Shown: positions 8,137 to 18,350, counted from the stretch's first letter. The stretch is DNA of 64,000 nucleotides from Lentzea aerocolonigenes (GCF_000974445.1 NZ_BBOJ01000004.1:186001-250000), one strand, 5' to 3'. The notes: generated by a model from the letters alone, not told the origin. Numbers and translations are program-made.

Positions 8137-9014
8137 GCGCGAGCCACCAAACCCAGGCGCCCCAGCACTTCCCGCGTCGCCTTCGCCCTGTTCATCGTGT
8201 AGAAGTGCAGCGCGGGCACGCCCTCGTCGAGCAACCGCTGGCACATCTCGGTCGCGATGTCGATGCCGGTCGCGCGGAACCCCGCGACGTCGTCGGCGTA
8301 CGGCTCCAGCCTGCGCGAGATCTCCACCGGCAGGTCGGCGCCGGACAGCTCCACGATCTTGGACAGGCCGCGCGGGGACAGCATCGGCATGATCCCGGGC
8401 AGGATCGCCGCGGAGCAGCCCGCGGCCGCCACCCGGTCGCGCATCCGCAGGAACGGCTCAGGCTCGTGGAACAGCTGCGCCACCGCGTAGTCCGCGCCCG
8501 CGTTGAGCTTGCGCAGCAGGAACTTCAGGTCGGTGTCGAGGTCGCCCGAGCGCGGGTGCCCGTACGGGAACGCCGCCACGCCCACGCAGAAGTCGCCGAG
8601 CTCGCGGACCAGCCGCACCAGCTCGTCGGCGTAGTTGAGGCCTTCCGGGTGCGCGACCCACTCGCCCATCGGGTCGCCCGGTGGGTCGCCGCGCAGCGCG
8701 AGGACGTTGCGCACGCCGATCGCCGCGTACCAGCCGATCACGTTGCGCAGCTCGGCCACCGAGTGGTCGACGGCGGTCAGGTGCGCGACCGGCAGCAGCG
8801 TCGTCTCCTGCGCGATGCGGCCGGTGGCGCGGATCGTGCGGTCCCGCCGCGACCCGCCGGCGCCGTAGGTGATCGACACGAACGCCGGGTCGAGGCCCTC
8901 CAGTTCGCGGACCGCCTTCCAGAGGATCTTCTCGTCCTCGGCGTCCCGCGGTGGCAGGAACTCCACCGAGAACTTGGGTGACTCCCCTTGGAGCCGCTCG
9001 ACCACCGACGTCAT
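8133..9014 (-). CDS. metF: methylenetetrahydrofolate reductase
   Basis: The 293-residue TIM-barrel flavoprotein begins MTSVVERLQGESPKFSVEFL. The family signatures FSVEFLPPRDAEDE, FVSITYGAGGSRRDRT, VLALRGDPPGDP and QLFHEPEPFLRM are clear. It reduces 5,10-methylene-THF to 5-methyl-THF for methionine synthesis. The length agrees with bacterial MetF. It occupies the place of Rv2172c in the mycobacterial order. It is divergent from the prenyl synthase, sharing a roughly 100-bp control region. Confidence 0.9.
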   Translation of the reverse strand: MTSVVERLQGESPKFSVEFLPPRDAEDEKILWKAVRELEGLDPAFVSITYGAGGSRRDRTIRATGRIAQETTLLPVAHLTAVDHSVAELRNVIGWYAAIGVRNVLALRGDPPGDPMGEWVAHPEGLNYADELVRLVRELGDFCVGVAAFPYGHPRSGDLDTDLKFLLRKLNAGADYAVAQLFHEPEPFLRMRDRVAAAGCSAAILPGIMPMLSPRGLSKIVELSGADLPVEISRRLEPYADDVAGFRATGIDIATEMCQRLLDEGVPALHFYTMNRAKATREVLGRLGLVARA

Positions 9015-9118
9015 GCGACCAACCCTAGTGGTATTTCCGATGGGTGAGACCTCCGCTCACGATGTGGTACGCGGGCCCCGCCATGCGGGTGGTCCGGGAC
9101 ACAGCGGACCATGGAGGT

Positions 9119-10186
9119 GTGTCCCACCACCCCATCGATGTTGCCCTGCCCCAGCACGTCGAAGAAGCGTTGACCACGTACCTGGCCTCCCGGCGCGCGT
9201 CCGGCGAGGCGATGGACCCGAGCTTCGCGAGCGCGGTGGACGCGCTCTCCGGTTTCGTGCTGGGCGGTGGCAAGCGCATCCGCCCGACCTACGCGTGGTG
9301 GGGCTGGCGCGCCGCGGGCGGTGATCCCGACGGCGAGCTCGCGGACGAGGTGCTCACGGCGGTCAGCTCGCTGGAGCTGATCCAGGCGTGCGCGCTCATC
9401 CACGACGACCTGATGGACGCCTCCTCGGTGCGCCGGGGCAAGCCGACCGTGCACATCGCGTTCGGCGCGCGGCACCGCGAGCAGGGCTGGCTCGGTTCGT
9501 CGGAGCGGTTCGGCATGTCGGCGGCCGTCCTGATCGGCGACATCGCGCTGGCGTGGGCGGACGACATGCTCTTCGCCGCCGGGCTGCCGCCCGAGGTGCT
9601 GCGCCGGATGAGCGAACCGTGGCGGGACATGCGCACCGAGATGCTGGCGGGTCAGTACCTCGACGTGCTGACGCAGGCGCGGGGTGACTCCTCCCCGGAC
9701 GCGGCGCTGCGGATCGACCGGCTCAAGACCGCCGCGTACACCGTCGAACGGCCGTTGCACATGGGCGCGGCGATGGCGGGCGGCTCGCCCGAGCTGATCG
9801 ACGGGCTACGGGCGTTCGGCGCCGACATCGGCGTCGCGTTCCAGCTGCGCGACGACCTGCTCGGCGTGTTCGGCGACCCCGAGATCACCGGCAAGCCCGC
9901 GGGCGACGACCTCGCCGAGGGCAAGCGCACGCTGCTCGTCGCACTCGGTATGCAGTTCGGCGCCGATATATTGGATATTGCTCTGGGCAAGCCGGATCTC
10001 GAGCTCGACACGGTCGAGGAGGTCCGCCGCACGCTGGTGAAGGTCGGCGCCGTCGACGCCGTCGAGGAGCGCATCGAGGAGCTGACGAAGAGCGCGCTGG
10101 CCGCCCTCGACGCGGCTCCCGTGGCCGAGCCGGCCGCCACCAAGCTGGCCGACCTCGCGATCAGCTCCACGAAGCGGACCTTCTGA
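9119..10186 (+). CDS. idsA: polyprenyl (geranylgeranyl-type) diphosphate synthase
   Basis: The class I trans-prenyltransferase has about 355 residues. The first aspartate-rich motif is in LIHDDLMDASSVRRGKPTVH and the second in AFQLRDDLLGVFGD, with GGGKRIRP for isopentenyl-diphosphate binding. The small residues before the first DDxxD suggest a C20-type product, but this is inference. The GTG start is chosen from homologue length; an ATG at 9083 is also possible. It heads a probable operon with mptB and a squalene/phytoene synthase-like gene. Codons for ADILDIA (9965-9980) contain a diverged copy of the AT-rich repeat, with rare ATA and TTG codons. Confidence 0.85.
   Translation: MSHHPIDVALPQHVEEALTTYLASRRASGEAMDPSFASAVDALSGFVLGGGKRIRPTYAWWGWRAAGGDPDGELADEVLTAVSSLELIQACALIHDDLMDASSVRRGKPTVHIAFGARHREQGWLGSSERFGMSAAVLIGDIALAWADDMLFAAGLPPEVLRRMSEPWRDMRTEMLAGQYLDVLTQARGDSSPDAALRIDRLKTAAYTVERPLHMGAAMAGGSPELIDGLRAFGADIGVAFQLRDDLLGVFGDPEITGKPAGDDLAEGKRTLLVALGMQFGADILDIALGKPDLELDTVEEVRRTLVKVGAVDAVEERIEELTKSALAALDAAPVAEPAATKLADLAISSTKRTF
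9965..9980. repeat. AT-rich repeat variant inside idsA
   Basis: GATATATTGGATATTG lies in coding sequence and introduces AT-rich codons in an otherwise GC3-rich gene. It is one substitution from the GATATATC core and keeps the GGATAT arm. Confidence 0.6.
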
Positions 10187-10199
10187 AGTCGATCATGAC

Positions 10200-10228
10200 C
10201 CCAGGGATGTCCCAGGGATGTCCCTGGG
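10200..10228. terminator. hairpin CCCAGGGA/TCCCTGGG after idsA
   Basis: CCCAGGGA-TG-TCCCTGGG at 10211-10228 is preceded by a direct copy of CCCAGGGATGT at 10200-10210. No U-run follows. It is a possible weak terminator or mRNA-stabilising hairpin between idsA and mptB. Confidence 0.4.
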
Positions 10229-10324
10229 CCGGCGGCACGGTTTCTGAGAGTTGATTAACTCCTCGTGACCAGTGGGGCCGTTGCCTGCTGACGCTTCCGC
10301 GCCTTGTGCAACGATGTTCGGGCG

Positions 10325-11839
10325 ATGGCAGCAACTCCGTCCCTCCCCCGCACGAGCTCCGAGGTCACTCCACAGGAGCTTCAACCAGTCGTGCGCACGA
10401 ACACTTACGCCATCCCCATCCGCACGACCATGCTCGGCCTTCTCGGCGTCGCACTGGTCGCGCTCGGCGGCATGGGGGCGGGCGCGATCCTCGAGCGCGA
10501 CCCGTTGCTCATCCAGGTCGGTCTGAGCTGGCTGCGCTACGGCCACGGCCGCGACCTCGCGAGCATGGTCCTGTACCTCGGCCTGGGCCTCGTGATCTGG
10601 GCGTGGGTGCGCCTGGGCAGGCTCGTGCGGTGGGGCGAGATCGGCGACTTCGCGGTCCTGGTCGCGGTGACGGTGTGGACGTTGCCACTGCTCTTCGCTC
10701 CGCCGTTGTTCAGCAAGGACATCTACAGCTACCTGGCGCAGGGCCAGCTCGCGCTGAGCGGCTACGACCCCTACACGGTCGGGCCCGCCGTGCTGCAGAG
10801 CACCCTCAGCGAGAACGTCAGCTGGGTCTGGCAGCACACGCCCGCACCGTACGGACCGCTCTTCATCCTCGTCGCCAAGGCGATCGTGTGGGCGACGGAC
10901 GCGAGCGTCATCCTCGGCGTCGTCGCCATGCGGCTTTCGCTCGCGGGCGGGCTGGTGCTGCTGTGCTGGGCGCTGCCGGGTCTGAGCCGGCACCTGGGCG
11001 GCAAGTCCGCGGTCGCGCTGTGGCTCGTGGCGGCGAACCCGCTGCTGCTGATCCACCTGGTCGGCGGAGCGCACAACGACCTGCTGATGATCGGGCTGAT
11101 GGCGGCCGGTGTGCTGCTCGTCCTCGACCACAGGCACGTGCTCGGCTTCGTGCTGCTCGCCCTGGCGTTCTCGGTGAAGGCGACGGCGGTCGTGATCGTG
11201 CCGTTCCTCGTCTGGATCTGGGCGGCCCGGCTCGAGGGCGACAAGCGGACCCAGTTCCGCAAGGCTCTGCTGCCCGGCCTGGCGGCGTTCCTCGGGACGT
11301 TCGTCGTGTGCACATTGATCGCCGGGGTGACCCTCGGCTGGATCCCCGCGCTGCGCAGCTCGTCGATGATCATCAACTGGCTGTCGATCCCGAGCGCGGT
11401 CGGCGACTTCGTGCGCATGGTCGTCAACTGGTTCGTCTACGTCGACGGCGGCATCTTCATCGGCGTCGCGCGGGCGCTCGGCTCGGTGGTGCTGATCTGG
11501 ATCGCGTACACGCAGTGGTGGACGGCCCGCGACGGTGAGGTGCGCGACACCATCAAGCGCGGCGCGCTGACGATGCTGGCCGTGGCGCTGCTGTCCCCGG
11601 CGACGCTGCCGTGGTACTTCAGCTGGCCGCTGGCGCTCGCCGCCGGGTTCGCGTGGAGCACGGGCGCGCTCGTCGCGATGACGGTCGCGTCGGTGTTCCT
11701 GCTGCTGGTCACGTTCCCGAACGGCGACACGGCGCTGTACTCGTGGGGCTACCTGTTCTTCGCGCTGGTGGTGTCGGCGCTCGCGGCGCGGTCGCTGGTG
11801 AAGCCGGACCCGTTCGGCCTGTCCAGCCGCCACGAGTGA
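10325..11839 (+). CDS. mptB: polyprenol-phosphomannose-dependent alpha-(1->6)-mannosyltransferase
   Basis: The 504-residue polytopic membrane protein has about 12 hydrophobic segments. The GT-C glycosyltransferase signature is visible in the first extracytoplasmic loop (LFSKDIYSYLAQGQLALSGYDPY), with the conserved PYGP and GGAHND motifs later. It matches MptB (Rv2174), which starts the alpha-1,6-mannan core of lipomannan from polyprenyl-phosphate mannose on the outer face of the membrane. It lies between a prenyl synthase and a phytoene synthase-like gene. The stop overlaps the next gene's GTG. Confidence 0.88.
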   Translation: MAATPSLPRTSSEVTPQELQPVVRTNTYAIPIRTTMLGLLGVALVALGGMGAGAILERDPLLIQVGLSWLRYGHGRDLASMVLYLGLGLVIWAWVRLGRLVRWGEIGDFAVLVAVTVWTLPLLFAPPLFSKDIYSYLAQGQLALSGYDPYTVGPAVLQSTLSENVSWVWQHTPAPYGPLFILVAKAIVWATDASVILGVVAMRLSLAGGLVLLCWALPGLSRHLGGKSAVALWLVAANPLLLIHLVGGAHNDLLMIGLMAAGVLLVLDHRHVLGFVLLALAFSVKATAVVIVPFLVWIWAARLEGDKRTQFRKALLPGLAAFLGTFVVCTLIAGVTLGWIPALRSSSMIINWLSIPSAVGDFVRMVVNWFVYVDGGIFIGVARALGSVVLIWIAYTQWWTARDGEVRDTIKRGALTMLAVALLSPATLPWYFSWPLALAAGFAWSTGALVAMTVASVFLLLVTFPNGDTALYSWGYLFFALVVSALAARSLVKPDPFGLSSRHE

Positions 11840-12711
11840 GGCTCGACCCCGTGAAACTGGGCGAAGCCTATGCCGTCTGCCGCCGGGTGAACGCCCGGTA
11901 CGGCAAGACGTTCTTCCTGGCGACGACGCTGTTGCGCCCCGAGCAACGGCCGGCGGTGCACGCGCTGTACGCGTTCGCCCGCTGGGCCGACGAGATCGTC
12001 GACGCGGCCGGGGTCGAGGACAGGGCGGGTGAGCTCGACCGGCTGGAACGACTCCTCGAGAAGGCCCCGTCGAACCCGCTCCTGCACGCGCTGGCGGACA
12101 CGACGCGGCGCTACGACATCGACCGGTCGCTGTTCACGGACTTCCTCGCGTCGATGCGGATGGACCTCGACGTCACCGAGTACGCCGACCTCGACGCGCT
12201 CGGCGTCTACATGCGCGGCTCGGCGGAGGTCATCGGCCTGCAGATGCTGCCGGTGCTCGGCACCGTCGTCCCCCGCGACGAGGCCGAACCGTACGCGGCA
12301 CGGCTCGGGGTGGCGTTCCAGCTGACGAACTTCCTGCGCGACGTCGGCGAGGACCTCGACCGCGGCCGGGTCTACCTGCCGCAGGACGTCCTCGGCGCGC
12401 ACGGCGTCGACCTCGACCTTTTGCAATGGTGTCGTCGTCATCGGCGCGCAAACGTGCGGTTGCAAAGGGCGCTCGACGACCTCGTCGCACACTCGTATGC
12501 GATATATCAGTCAGCTGAGCCGGGGATTGCGATGCTGTCGCCCTCGTCGAGGGCTTGTGTGCAGACCGCCTTCACCCTGTATCGCGACATCCTCGGACTC
12601 ATAGGTCCGGAGGTGCTGTGGCGGCGGGTGGCGGTGTCGGGTTCGCGACGTCTCGCGGTGGCAGTGCCCGGCGCCGGCCGGGCACTGCTCGCACGTGCGA
12701 TGGCGAGATGA
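11836..12711 (+). CDS. squalene/phytoene synthase family protein
   Basis: The 291-residue protein has both aspartate-rich motifs of head-to-head prenyl synthases: FARWADEIVDAA (about residues 50-60) and TNFLRDVGEDLDRGRVYLP (about 160-178). It would condense two C15 or C20 diphosphates to squalene or phytoene. No desaturase lies nearby, so the product is open. The GTG start overlaps the mptB stop (GTGA). The segment 12421-12512 is atypical: it holds two TTGCAA sites and a GATATATCAGTC copy in AT-rich codons. Confidence 0.85.
   Translation: MRLDPVKLGEAYAVCRRVNARYGKTFFLATTLLRPEQRPAVHALYAFARWADEIVDAAGVEDRAGELDRLERLLEKAPSNPLLHALADTTRRYDIDRSLFTDFLASMRMDLDVTEYADLDALGVYMRGSAEVIGLQMLPVLGTVVPRDEAEPYAARLGVAFQLTNFLRDVGEDLDRGRVYLPQDVLGAHGVDLDLLQWCRRHRRANVRLQRALDDLVAHSYAIYQSAEPGIAMLSPSSRACVQTAFTLYRDILGLIGPEVLWRRVAVSGSRRLAVAVPGAGRALLARAMAR
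12421..12468. repeat. degenerate member of the TTGCAA palindrome family inside the synthase gene
   Basis: TTGCAATGG at the left end and GCGGTTGCAAAGG at the right end bracket about 48 bp. The same ends (GCAATG...CGTTGCAAAG) occur at 23788-23834 and 35213-35262. The codons used here (TTG CAA) are unusual for the gene. Confidence 0.45.
12496..12512. repeat. GATATATC repeat inside the synthase gene
   Basis: GTATGCGATATATCAGTC contains the exact core at 12501-12508. It is read as Y-A-I-Y-Q with ATA and TAT codons. The GTATGCGAT left flank recurs at 49521 and 61649. Confidence 0.8.
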
Positions 12712-12719
12712 GCCCCGCC

Positions 12720-13121
12720 TTAGATCACGACAACTCCGACGATGTTGGACGTCGCGGAGGCGTAGACGCTCGTGCCGGGGAAGTACAGGCGCAGGTCCGC
12801 GGACGCGTCGATGGTCAGCTTCGCGGTGAACGTCGAGTTCGGGGCGCACGACCTGGTGTAGATGTTCGTCCACGTCGACGCACCCACCCGGACCTGGGCG
12901 AACACGTCGAGACCCAGCGTGAGCTGACGCTCGCCGCCCTGGGCGCCGAGCTTGCCCTTGATCTGGAGCTGGTTGCCCTTCTTGACCTTGACCTTGGCGC
13001 CGCCCGCGTCGAGCTCCAGCGTCGTCGGCTTGGCGTGCACGGCCGGCGCGGCAGTGGCTGCGACCGGCGAGAGGAGCAGCCCGACGGCGGTGACGCCGGC
13101 GAGCAGAGTCTTGATGATCAT
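12720..13121 (-). CDS. small secreted protein of unknown function
   Basis: The 133-residue protein has a clear Sec signal peptide (MIIKTLLAGVTAVGLLLSPVAATAAPA, cleavage after about residue 26). The mature part is a roughly 105-residue beta-rich domain with several Lys/Val strands and a single cysteine (YTRSCAPNS). I do not recognise the family. It may be a cell-envelope or extracellular beta-sandwich protein. It sits alone between the prenyl operon (convergent) and the Rv2175c-like gene. The start is the ATG at 13121; a GTG two codons upstream is also possible. Confidence 0.7.
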   Translation of the reverse strand: MIIKTLLAGVTAVGLLLSPVAATAAPAVHAKPTTLELDAGGAKVKVKKGNQLQIKGKLGAQGGERQLTLGLDVFAQVRVGASTWTNIYTRSCAPNSTFTAKLTIDASADLRLYFPGTSVYASATSNIVGVVVI

Positions 13122-13137
13122 GCCCACCAGTTCAGGG

Positions 13138-13174
13138 GTTCCAGGCGTCTCTCGCCTGCGGAGACGCCTGGAAC
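13138..13174. terminator. 14-bp hairpin downstream of the Rv2175c-like gene
   Basis: GTTCCAGGCGTCTC pairs perfectly with GAGACGCCTGGAAC across a 9-base loop, 17 bases after the stop of the Rv2175c-like gene. There is no U-run. Confidence 0.65.
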
Positions 13175-13190
13175 CGCTGTATCGGGTGAA

Positions 13191-13565
13191 CTAGAAGCCC
13201 ATGGCTTGCGCGCGTCGCTTTACCTCACGCCCACGGTCTCCGCGCAATGCTTCGATCGGAGTGCCAGGGAGGCTCTCGTCCTCCGTGAAGAGCCAGCGCA
13301 GAATCTCGTCCGTGGAGAAGCCCTGGTCGCGCAGCACCGTGATGGTGCCGGGCAGACCCTTCACCACACCTCCGGCGGCGAGAAACGCTTCGGGAACGAC
13401 GAGAACGCCGTCCCGCCGCTCGGCGAGCAGTTGCCCGTCGCGCAGCAGTTGGTGGACCCGGGTGACCGGCAGTCCCATTCGGGCCGCCACCTCCGGGAGA
13501 GGAAGAACCTCCAGGTCGGCAGCCAGTACATCCGCAGCGGCAGGAATCGCACTCACGGGGGTCAC
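13191..13565 (-). CDS. Rv2175c-family DNA-binding protein
   Basis: The protein has about 124 residues. A winged helix-turn-helix is visible as LPLPEVAARMGLPVTRVHQLLRDGQLLAERRDGVLVVPEAFL, followed by the family C-terminal domain with GLPGTITVLRDQGFSTDEILRWLF. In M. tuberculosis the orthologue is phosphorylated by the adjacent kinase PknL, which weakens DNA binding. The same divergent adjacency to a Ser/Thr kinase is kept here. The GTG at 13565 is chosen from homologue length; the frame stays open to an ATG at 13625. Confidence 0.85.
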   Translation of the reverse strand: MTPVSAIPAAADVLAADLEVLPLPEVAARMGLPVTRVHQLLRDGQLLAERRDGVLVVPEAFLAAGGVVKGLPGTITVLRDQGFSTDEILRWLFTEDESLPGTPIEALRGDRGREVKRRAQAMGF

Positions 13566-13633
13566 GATGCCATAACCGAACTGGGAACGCCCTTCCGCCA
13601 ACCGGGTCATCCTGAGCTTTACCATCTCGCACT

Positions 13634-15661
13634 GTGGAGAGGTCGGTTTCGAACGTGATGGGTGGACTGCTCGAGCAGCGGTACCGGGTGGACGCCGTGC
13701 TCGCGCGCGGTGGCATGTCCACCGTCTATCGAGGTCGCGACACTCGCCTCGATCGCGATGTGGCCGTCAAGGTGATGGATCCGCACCTGACCGCCGACCC
13801 CGCTTTCGTCGCGCGCTTCGAACGGGAAGCACGCGCGGCCGCGCAGTTGCATCACCCGGCCGTGGTGTCCGTGCACGACCAGGGCGTCGACGGTGACCAG
13901 GTGTACCTGGTGATGGAGCTGATCGACGGTGGCAACCTCCGTGACCTGCTGAACCAGCGCGGCAAGCTCGCTCCCGCCGTCGCGTTGAGCGTCCTCGGGC
14001 CGGTGCTGTCGGCGTTGGGCGCCGCGCATCGGGCCGGGCTGGTGCACCGCGACGTCAAGCCGGAGAACGTGCTGATCGGGCCTGGTGGCCAAGTGAAGGT
14101 CGCGGACTTCGGACTCGCCCGTGCGATCGCGGAGAACGGCGTCACGAGCGACAGCGAGATCCTGGGCACCGTCGCCTACCTGTCACCCGAACAGGTGGAG
14201 ACCGGGGCGGCGGACGCGCGCAGTGACGTCTACTCGGCCGGGATCGTGCTCTACGAGATGCTGGCGGGTCAGGCGCCCTATCGCGGCGAGACGCCCATCT
14301 CCGTGGCGTACCAGCACGTGAACTCGGACGTCCCGTCGATCCCGGAGATCCCGCTGGCGCTCGACACGCTGGTGCGCAAGGCGACGCGGCGCGACCCGTC
14401 ACTGCGACCCGCGAACGCCGAGGCGTTCCTCATCGAGCTGGAGCGCGTTGGCGCGGAACTGGGGCTGACGCCGCAGCCGGTGCCCGTTCCCGGTTCGGCG
14501 CCCGAGAACGACAGGACGGTCGTCATGCGGCCGGTTCCCGTGTCGGTCGGCGCCACTCCCCCGTCGATCGCGGAGGCGACCAGGCCCGTCGTGCCGCCGC
14601 CGCCGATGTCCTCACCGATGTCGGGAGCCATGACCACGGTGCAGACCGGCCCGCCGACGCCGCCGCCGGGCATCGCCGGCACGCGGGCGATGCAACGGCC
14701 GGAGCAGCCCAGACGCCGTCCCGTGCAGAGGAAGCCGAAGGTCGACCCGGTCGAGGCGGAGCGCAAGCGCCGCAAGAAGCTCTTCATCATCTGGGGTTCC
14801 GTCGTCGCGGTGCTGGCGTTGATCGTCGGCCTGTTCTCCTGGTACCTCGGCGCGGGCCGCTGGACGGCGGTGCCCGCGGTGGTCGGGCAGACCGAGCAGA
14901 ACGCGGCACAGTTGGTGCGCAACGCCGGTCTCACGACGCTGTACGAGAAGGTGCCGTCGAACGACGTGCCGAACGGTCAGGTCCTGCGCACCGAACCCGG
15001 TGAGGGTTCCGAGCTGCGCAAGGGCGAGCCCGTGAAACTCGTCGTCTCGCGAGGCAAGCCGGTGGTGCCGTTCGTCAACGTCGGTACCGAGGTGGACGTC
15101 GCCACCAAGGACATCGAGGCAGCGGGCCTGAAAGCGGCCAAGGACCCCTCGAAGGACGCGTTCCACGACACGGTGCCGATCGGCAAGGTCGTGGCTCTGG
15201 AACCGCGCGCCGGTACGGCACTCAACATCGACAGCCCGGTGATCCTCGTGCTCAGCAAGGGGCCGTCGCCGCGCACGCCGGTGCCGAACGTCGCGGGCAA
15301 GACGAAGGACGAGGCGTTCGCGGAGCTGCAGCGCGCCGGCCTGGAGCCGGTCGAGGCCACCGGTGACGACGCCGCTGAGAACGACCAGTCGCGCGTGGCG
15401 CGGACGGATCCGCCCGCGGGCACGGTGCTGGAGGGGGCGGGCAACAAGCGCGTCACCGTGTTCTTCCAGAACAACCGCGAGGTCGAGGTTCCCGACGTGA
15501 CCCGGCAGAAGGTGCGCGAGGCCAAGGAGGAGCTCGAACGGGCCGGCCTGAGGGTGAAGGTCGAGTTCAACAAGAGCAACAACGCGACCGTCGTGAACCA
15601 GTCGATCCCGCCGCGCACCCGAGTGAAGCGCGGTACCGAGATCACGATCGTCGGTCTCTGA
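13634..15661 (+). CDS. pknL: PASTA-domain serine/threonine protein kinase
   Basis: The 675-residue protein has an N-terminal kinase domain: glycine-rich loop ARGGMSTVYRG, Lys46 in AVKVMD, HRDVKPENV at about 138 and DFG at about 158. A Pro-rich juxtamembrane linker and one transmembrane helix (about 383-405) follow. Four extracellular PASTA repeats run from about 410 to the end (PAVVGQTEQNAAQL, VNVGTEVDVATK, PNVAGKTKDEAFAEL, PDVTRQKVREAKEEL). PASTA domains bind muropeptides, so a cell-wall-sensing role is likely. By position it is PknL. M. tuberculosis PknL, as I recall, is shorter and lacks PASTA repeats. An alternative ATG is at 13658. Confidence 0.92.
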   Translation: MERSVSNVMGGLLEQRYRVDAVLARGGMSTVYRGRDTRLDRDVAVKVMDPHLTADPAFVARFEREARAAAQLHHPAVVSVHDQGVDGDQVYLVMELIDGGNLRDLLNQRGKLAPAVALSVLGPVLSALGAAHRAGLVHRDVKPENVLIGPGGQVKVADFGLARAIAENGVTSDSEILGTVAYLSPEQVETGAADARSDVYSAGIVLYEMLAGQAPYRGETPISVAYQHVNSDVPSIPEIPLALDTLVRKATRRDPSLRPANAEAFLIELERVGAELGLTPQPVPVPGSAPENDRTVVMRPVPVSVGATPPSIAEATRPVVPPPPMSSPMSGAMTTVQTGPPTPPPGIAGTRAMQRPEQPRRRPVQRKPKVDPVEAERKRRKKLFIIWGSVVAVLALIVGLFSWYLGAGRWTAVPAVVGQTEQNAAQLVRNAGLTTLYEKVPSNDVPNGQVLRTEPGEGSELRKGEPVKLVVSRGKPVVPFVNVGTEVDVATKDIEAAGLKAAKDPSKDAFHDTVPIGKVVALEPRAGTALNIDSPVILVLSKGPSPRTPVPNVAGKTKDEAFAELQRAGLEPVEATGDDAAENDQSRVARTDPPAGTVLEGAGNKRVTVFFQNNREVEVPDVTRQKVREAKEELERAGLRVKVEFNKSNNATVVNQSIPPRTRVKRGTEITIVGL

Positions 15662-15672
15662 CCAGGTAAAAG

Positions 15673-15707
15673 CGAAGGGCCCCGCGTTCTCGACGCGGGG
15701 CCCTTCG
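15673..15707. terminator. bidirectional rho-independent-type terminator between pknL and aroG
   Basis: CGAAGGGCCCCGCGT pairs with ACGCGGGGCCCTTCG over a 5-base loop, with A-rich and T-rich flanks. It can serve both convergent genes. Confidence 0.88.
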
Positions 15708-15734
15708 TTCTTCAGCTCGTCTTCAGGAAACCCG

Positions 15735-17222
<1,488 letters not shown>

Positions 17223-17280
17223 TTACGTGTCAACTATCCGCCTCTGCCCTATTGAGACGCGGCCCTGCATGATGTGGGCC

Positions 17281-18288
17281 ATGAACGCCACCCGATTGGA
17301 TGACAGCACCGCGACCCGGCTGCTGGCCATCGCGATCGACAACATCCAACGCGACCACCCGGTGCACTGGACGCACGTGATCGACGGCGATCACCGGCTC
17401 GTGCCCCAGCGGGTGCTGCACCCGGTGTTCGCCGGGTCGTTCGACTGGCACTCGTGCGTGCACCAGACGTGGCTGGCCGTGCGGCTGCTGCGGCTGCGAC
17501 CTGCGCTCTCGGGGGCCGACGCGGCCCGTGACGCGCTGGACAAACTCATCACGCACGACAACTGCGCCACCGAAGCCGCCTTCTTCGCCTCGCCCACGGG
17601 GCGGTACTGGGAGCGGCCGTACGGGTGGGCGTGGCTGCTGCTGCTCGACGCGGAACTGAGGAGCTCGGACCTGCCGTGGTCGGTGGCACCGATCGCGGAC
17701 GTGCTGCGCGACCGGTGGCTGGAGTGGATCTCGGCGGCGCGGCTGCCGATCCGGACGGGCACGCACAGCAACACGGCGTTCGCGACCGGCCTGGTGTTCG
17801 ATGCCGCCCAGGCGAACGGGGACACCGAGCTGGTCGAGGCGTGTACCGCCGCGGCACTGCGGTGGCATCGGGACGAGGCAGGGTACGGCGGCTTCGAACC
17901 GGACGCCGCGGACTTTCTCTCCCCGGCGCTGACGACGGCCGACCTGATGCGGCGCGCGCTGGGCACCGCGGAGTTCGGCGACTGGCTCGACGCGTACCTG
18001 CCGGACCTCGAGTCGGAACGGTGGCGCGTGCTGCGCGAGCCGTTTCCGGTCGACGACCCGAGCGACCCCTACGGCTCGCACCTGGCGGGGCTCGCCTTGT
18101 CGCGTGCCTGGAACTGGGAGGCGATCGCGGACTCGCTGCCGGACGGGCACCGGTACACCGGACTGGCGCGGACGGCTTCCGCGGCGCATCGCGAGGCAGG
18201 GTGGACGTACGTGTTCGGCGGGCACGGGTACATGGCCGACCACTGGCTCGGCACGTTCGGCGCCTACCTCGACGTGAAAGCCTTCTGA
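17281..18288 (+). CDS. DUF2891-family protein
   Basis: The protein is about 335 residues and rich in Trp and His. The family blocks HPVFAGSFDWHSCVHQTWLAVRLLR, FFASPTGRYWERPYGWAWLLLL and YVFGGHGYMADHWLGTFGAYL are typical of DUF2891, which looks like an alpha/alpha toroid resembling glycoside-processing enzymes. Function is not established. It is transcribed divergently from aroG. In-frame ATGs at 17269 and 17272 are alternative starts. The 3' flank carries the 38-bp perfect palindrome and a GATATATC copy. Confidence 0.8.
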   Translation: MNATRLDDSTATRLLAIAIDNIQRDHPVHWTHVIDGDHRLVPQRVLHPVFAGSFDWHSCVHQTWLAVRLLRLRPALSGADAARDALDKLITHDNCATEAAFFASPTGRYWERPYGWAWLLLLDAELRSSDLPWSVAPIADVLRDRWLEWISAARLPIRTGTHSNTAFATGLVFDAAQANGDTELVEACTAAALRWHRDEAGYGGFEPDAADFLSPALTTADLMRRALGTAEFGDWLDAYLPDLESERWRVLREPFPVDDPSDPYGSHLAGLALSRAWNWEAIADSLPDGHRYTGLARTASAAHREAGWTYVFGGHGYMADHWLGTFGAYLDVKAF

Positions 18289-18309
18289 CCTGCACTGATC
18301 GACCCTTGT

Positions 18310-18347
18310 GCAAAAGACGTTTGCGGACGTCCGCAAACGTCTTTTGC
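18310..18347. repeat. perfect 38-bp palindrome, no spacer
   Basis: GCAAAAGACGTTTGCGGAC is followed directly by its exact reverse complement. It is the same sequence as the hairpin at 5647-5690, apart from the centre. A GATATATC copy follows seven bases later, so this is a composite element in the opposite orientation to the one at 5628. Confidence 0.92.
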
Positions 18348-18350
18348 ATA

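Noticed and set aside
10193..11833. 546-codon minus-strand frame opposite mptB
   Set aside because: It is extremely Arg/Gln/His-rich and lies exactly antisense to a clear membrane-protein gene. This is typical of high-GC shadow frames.
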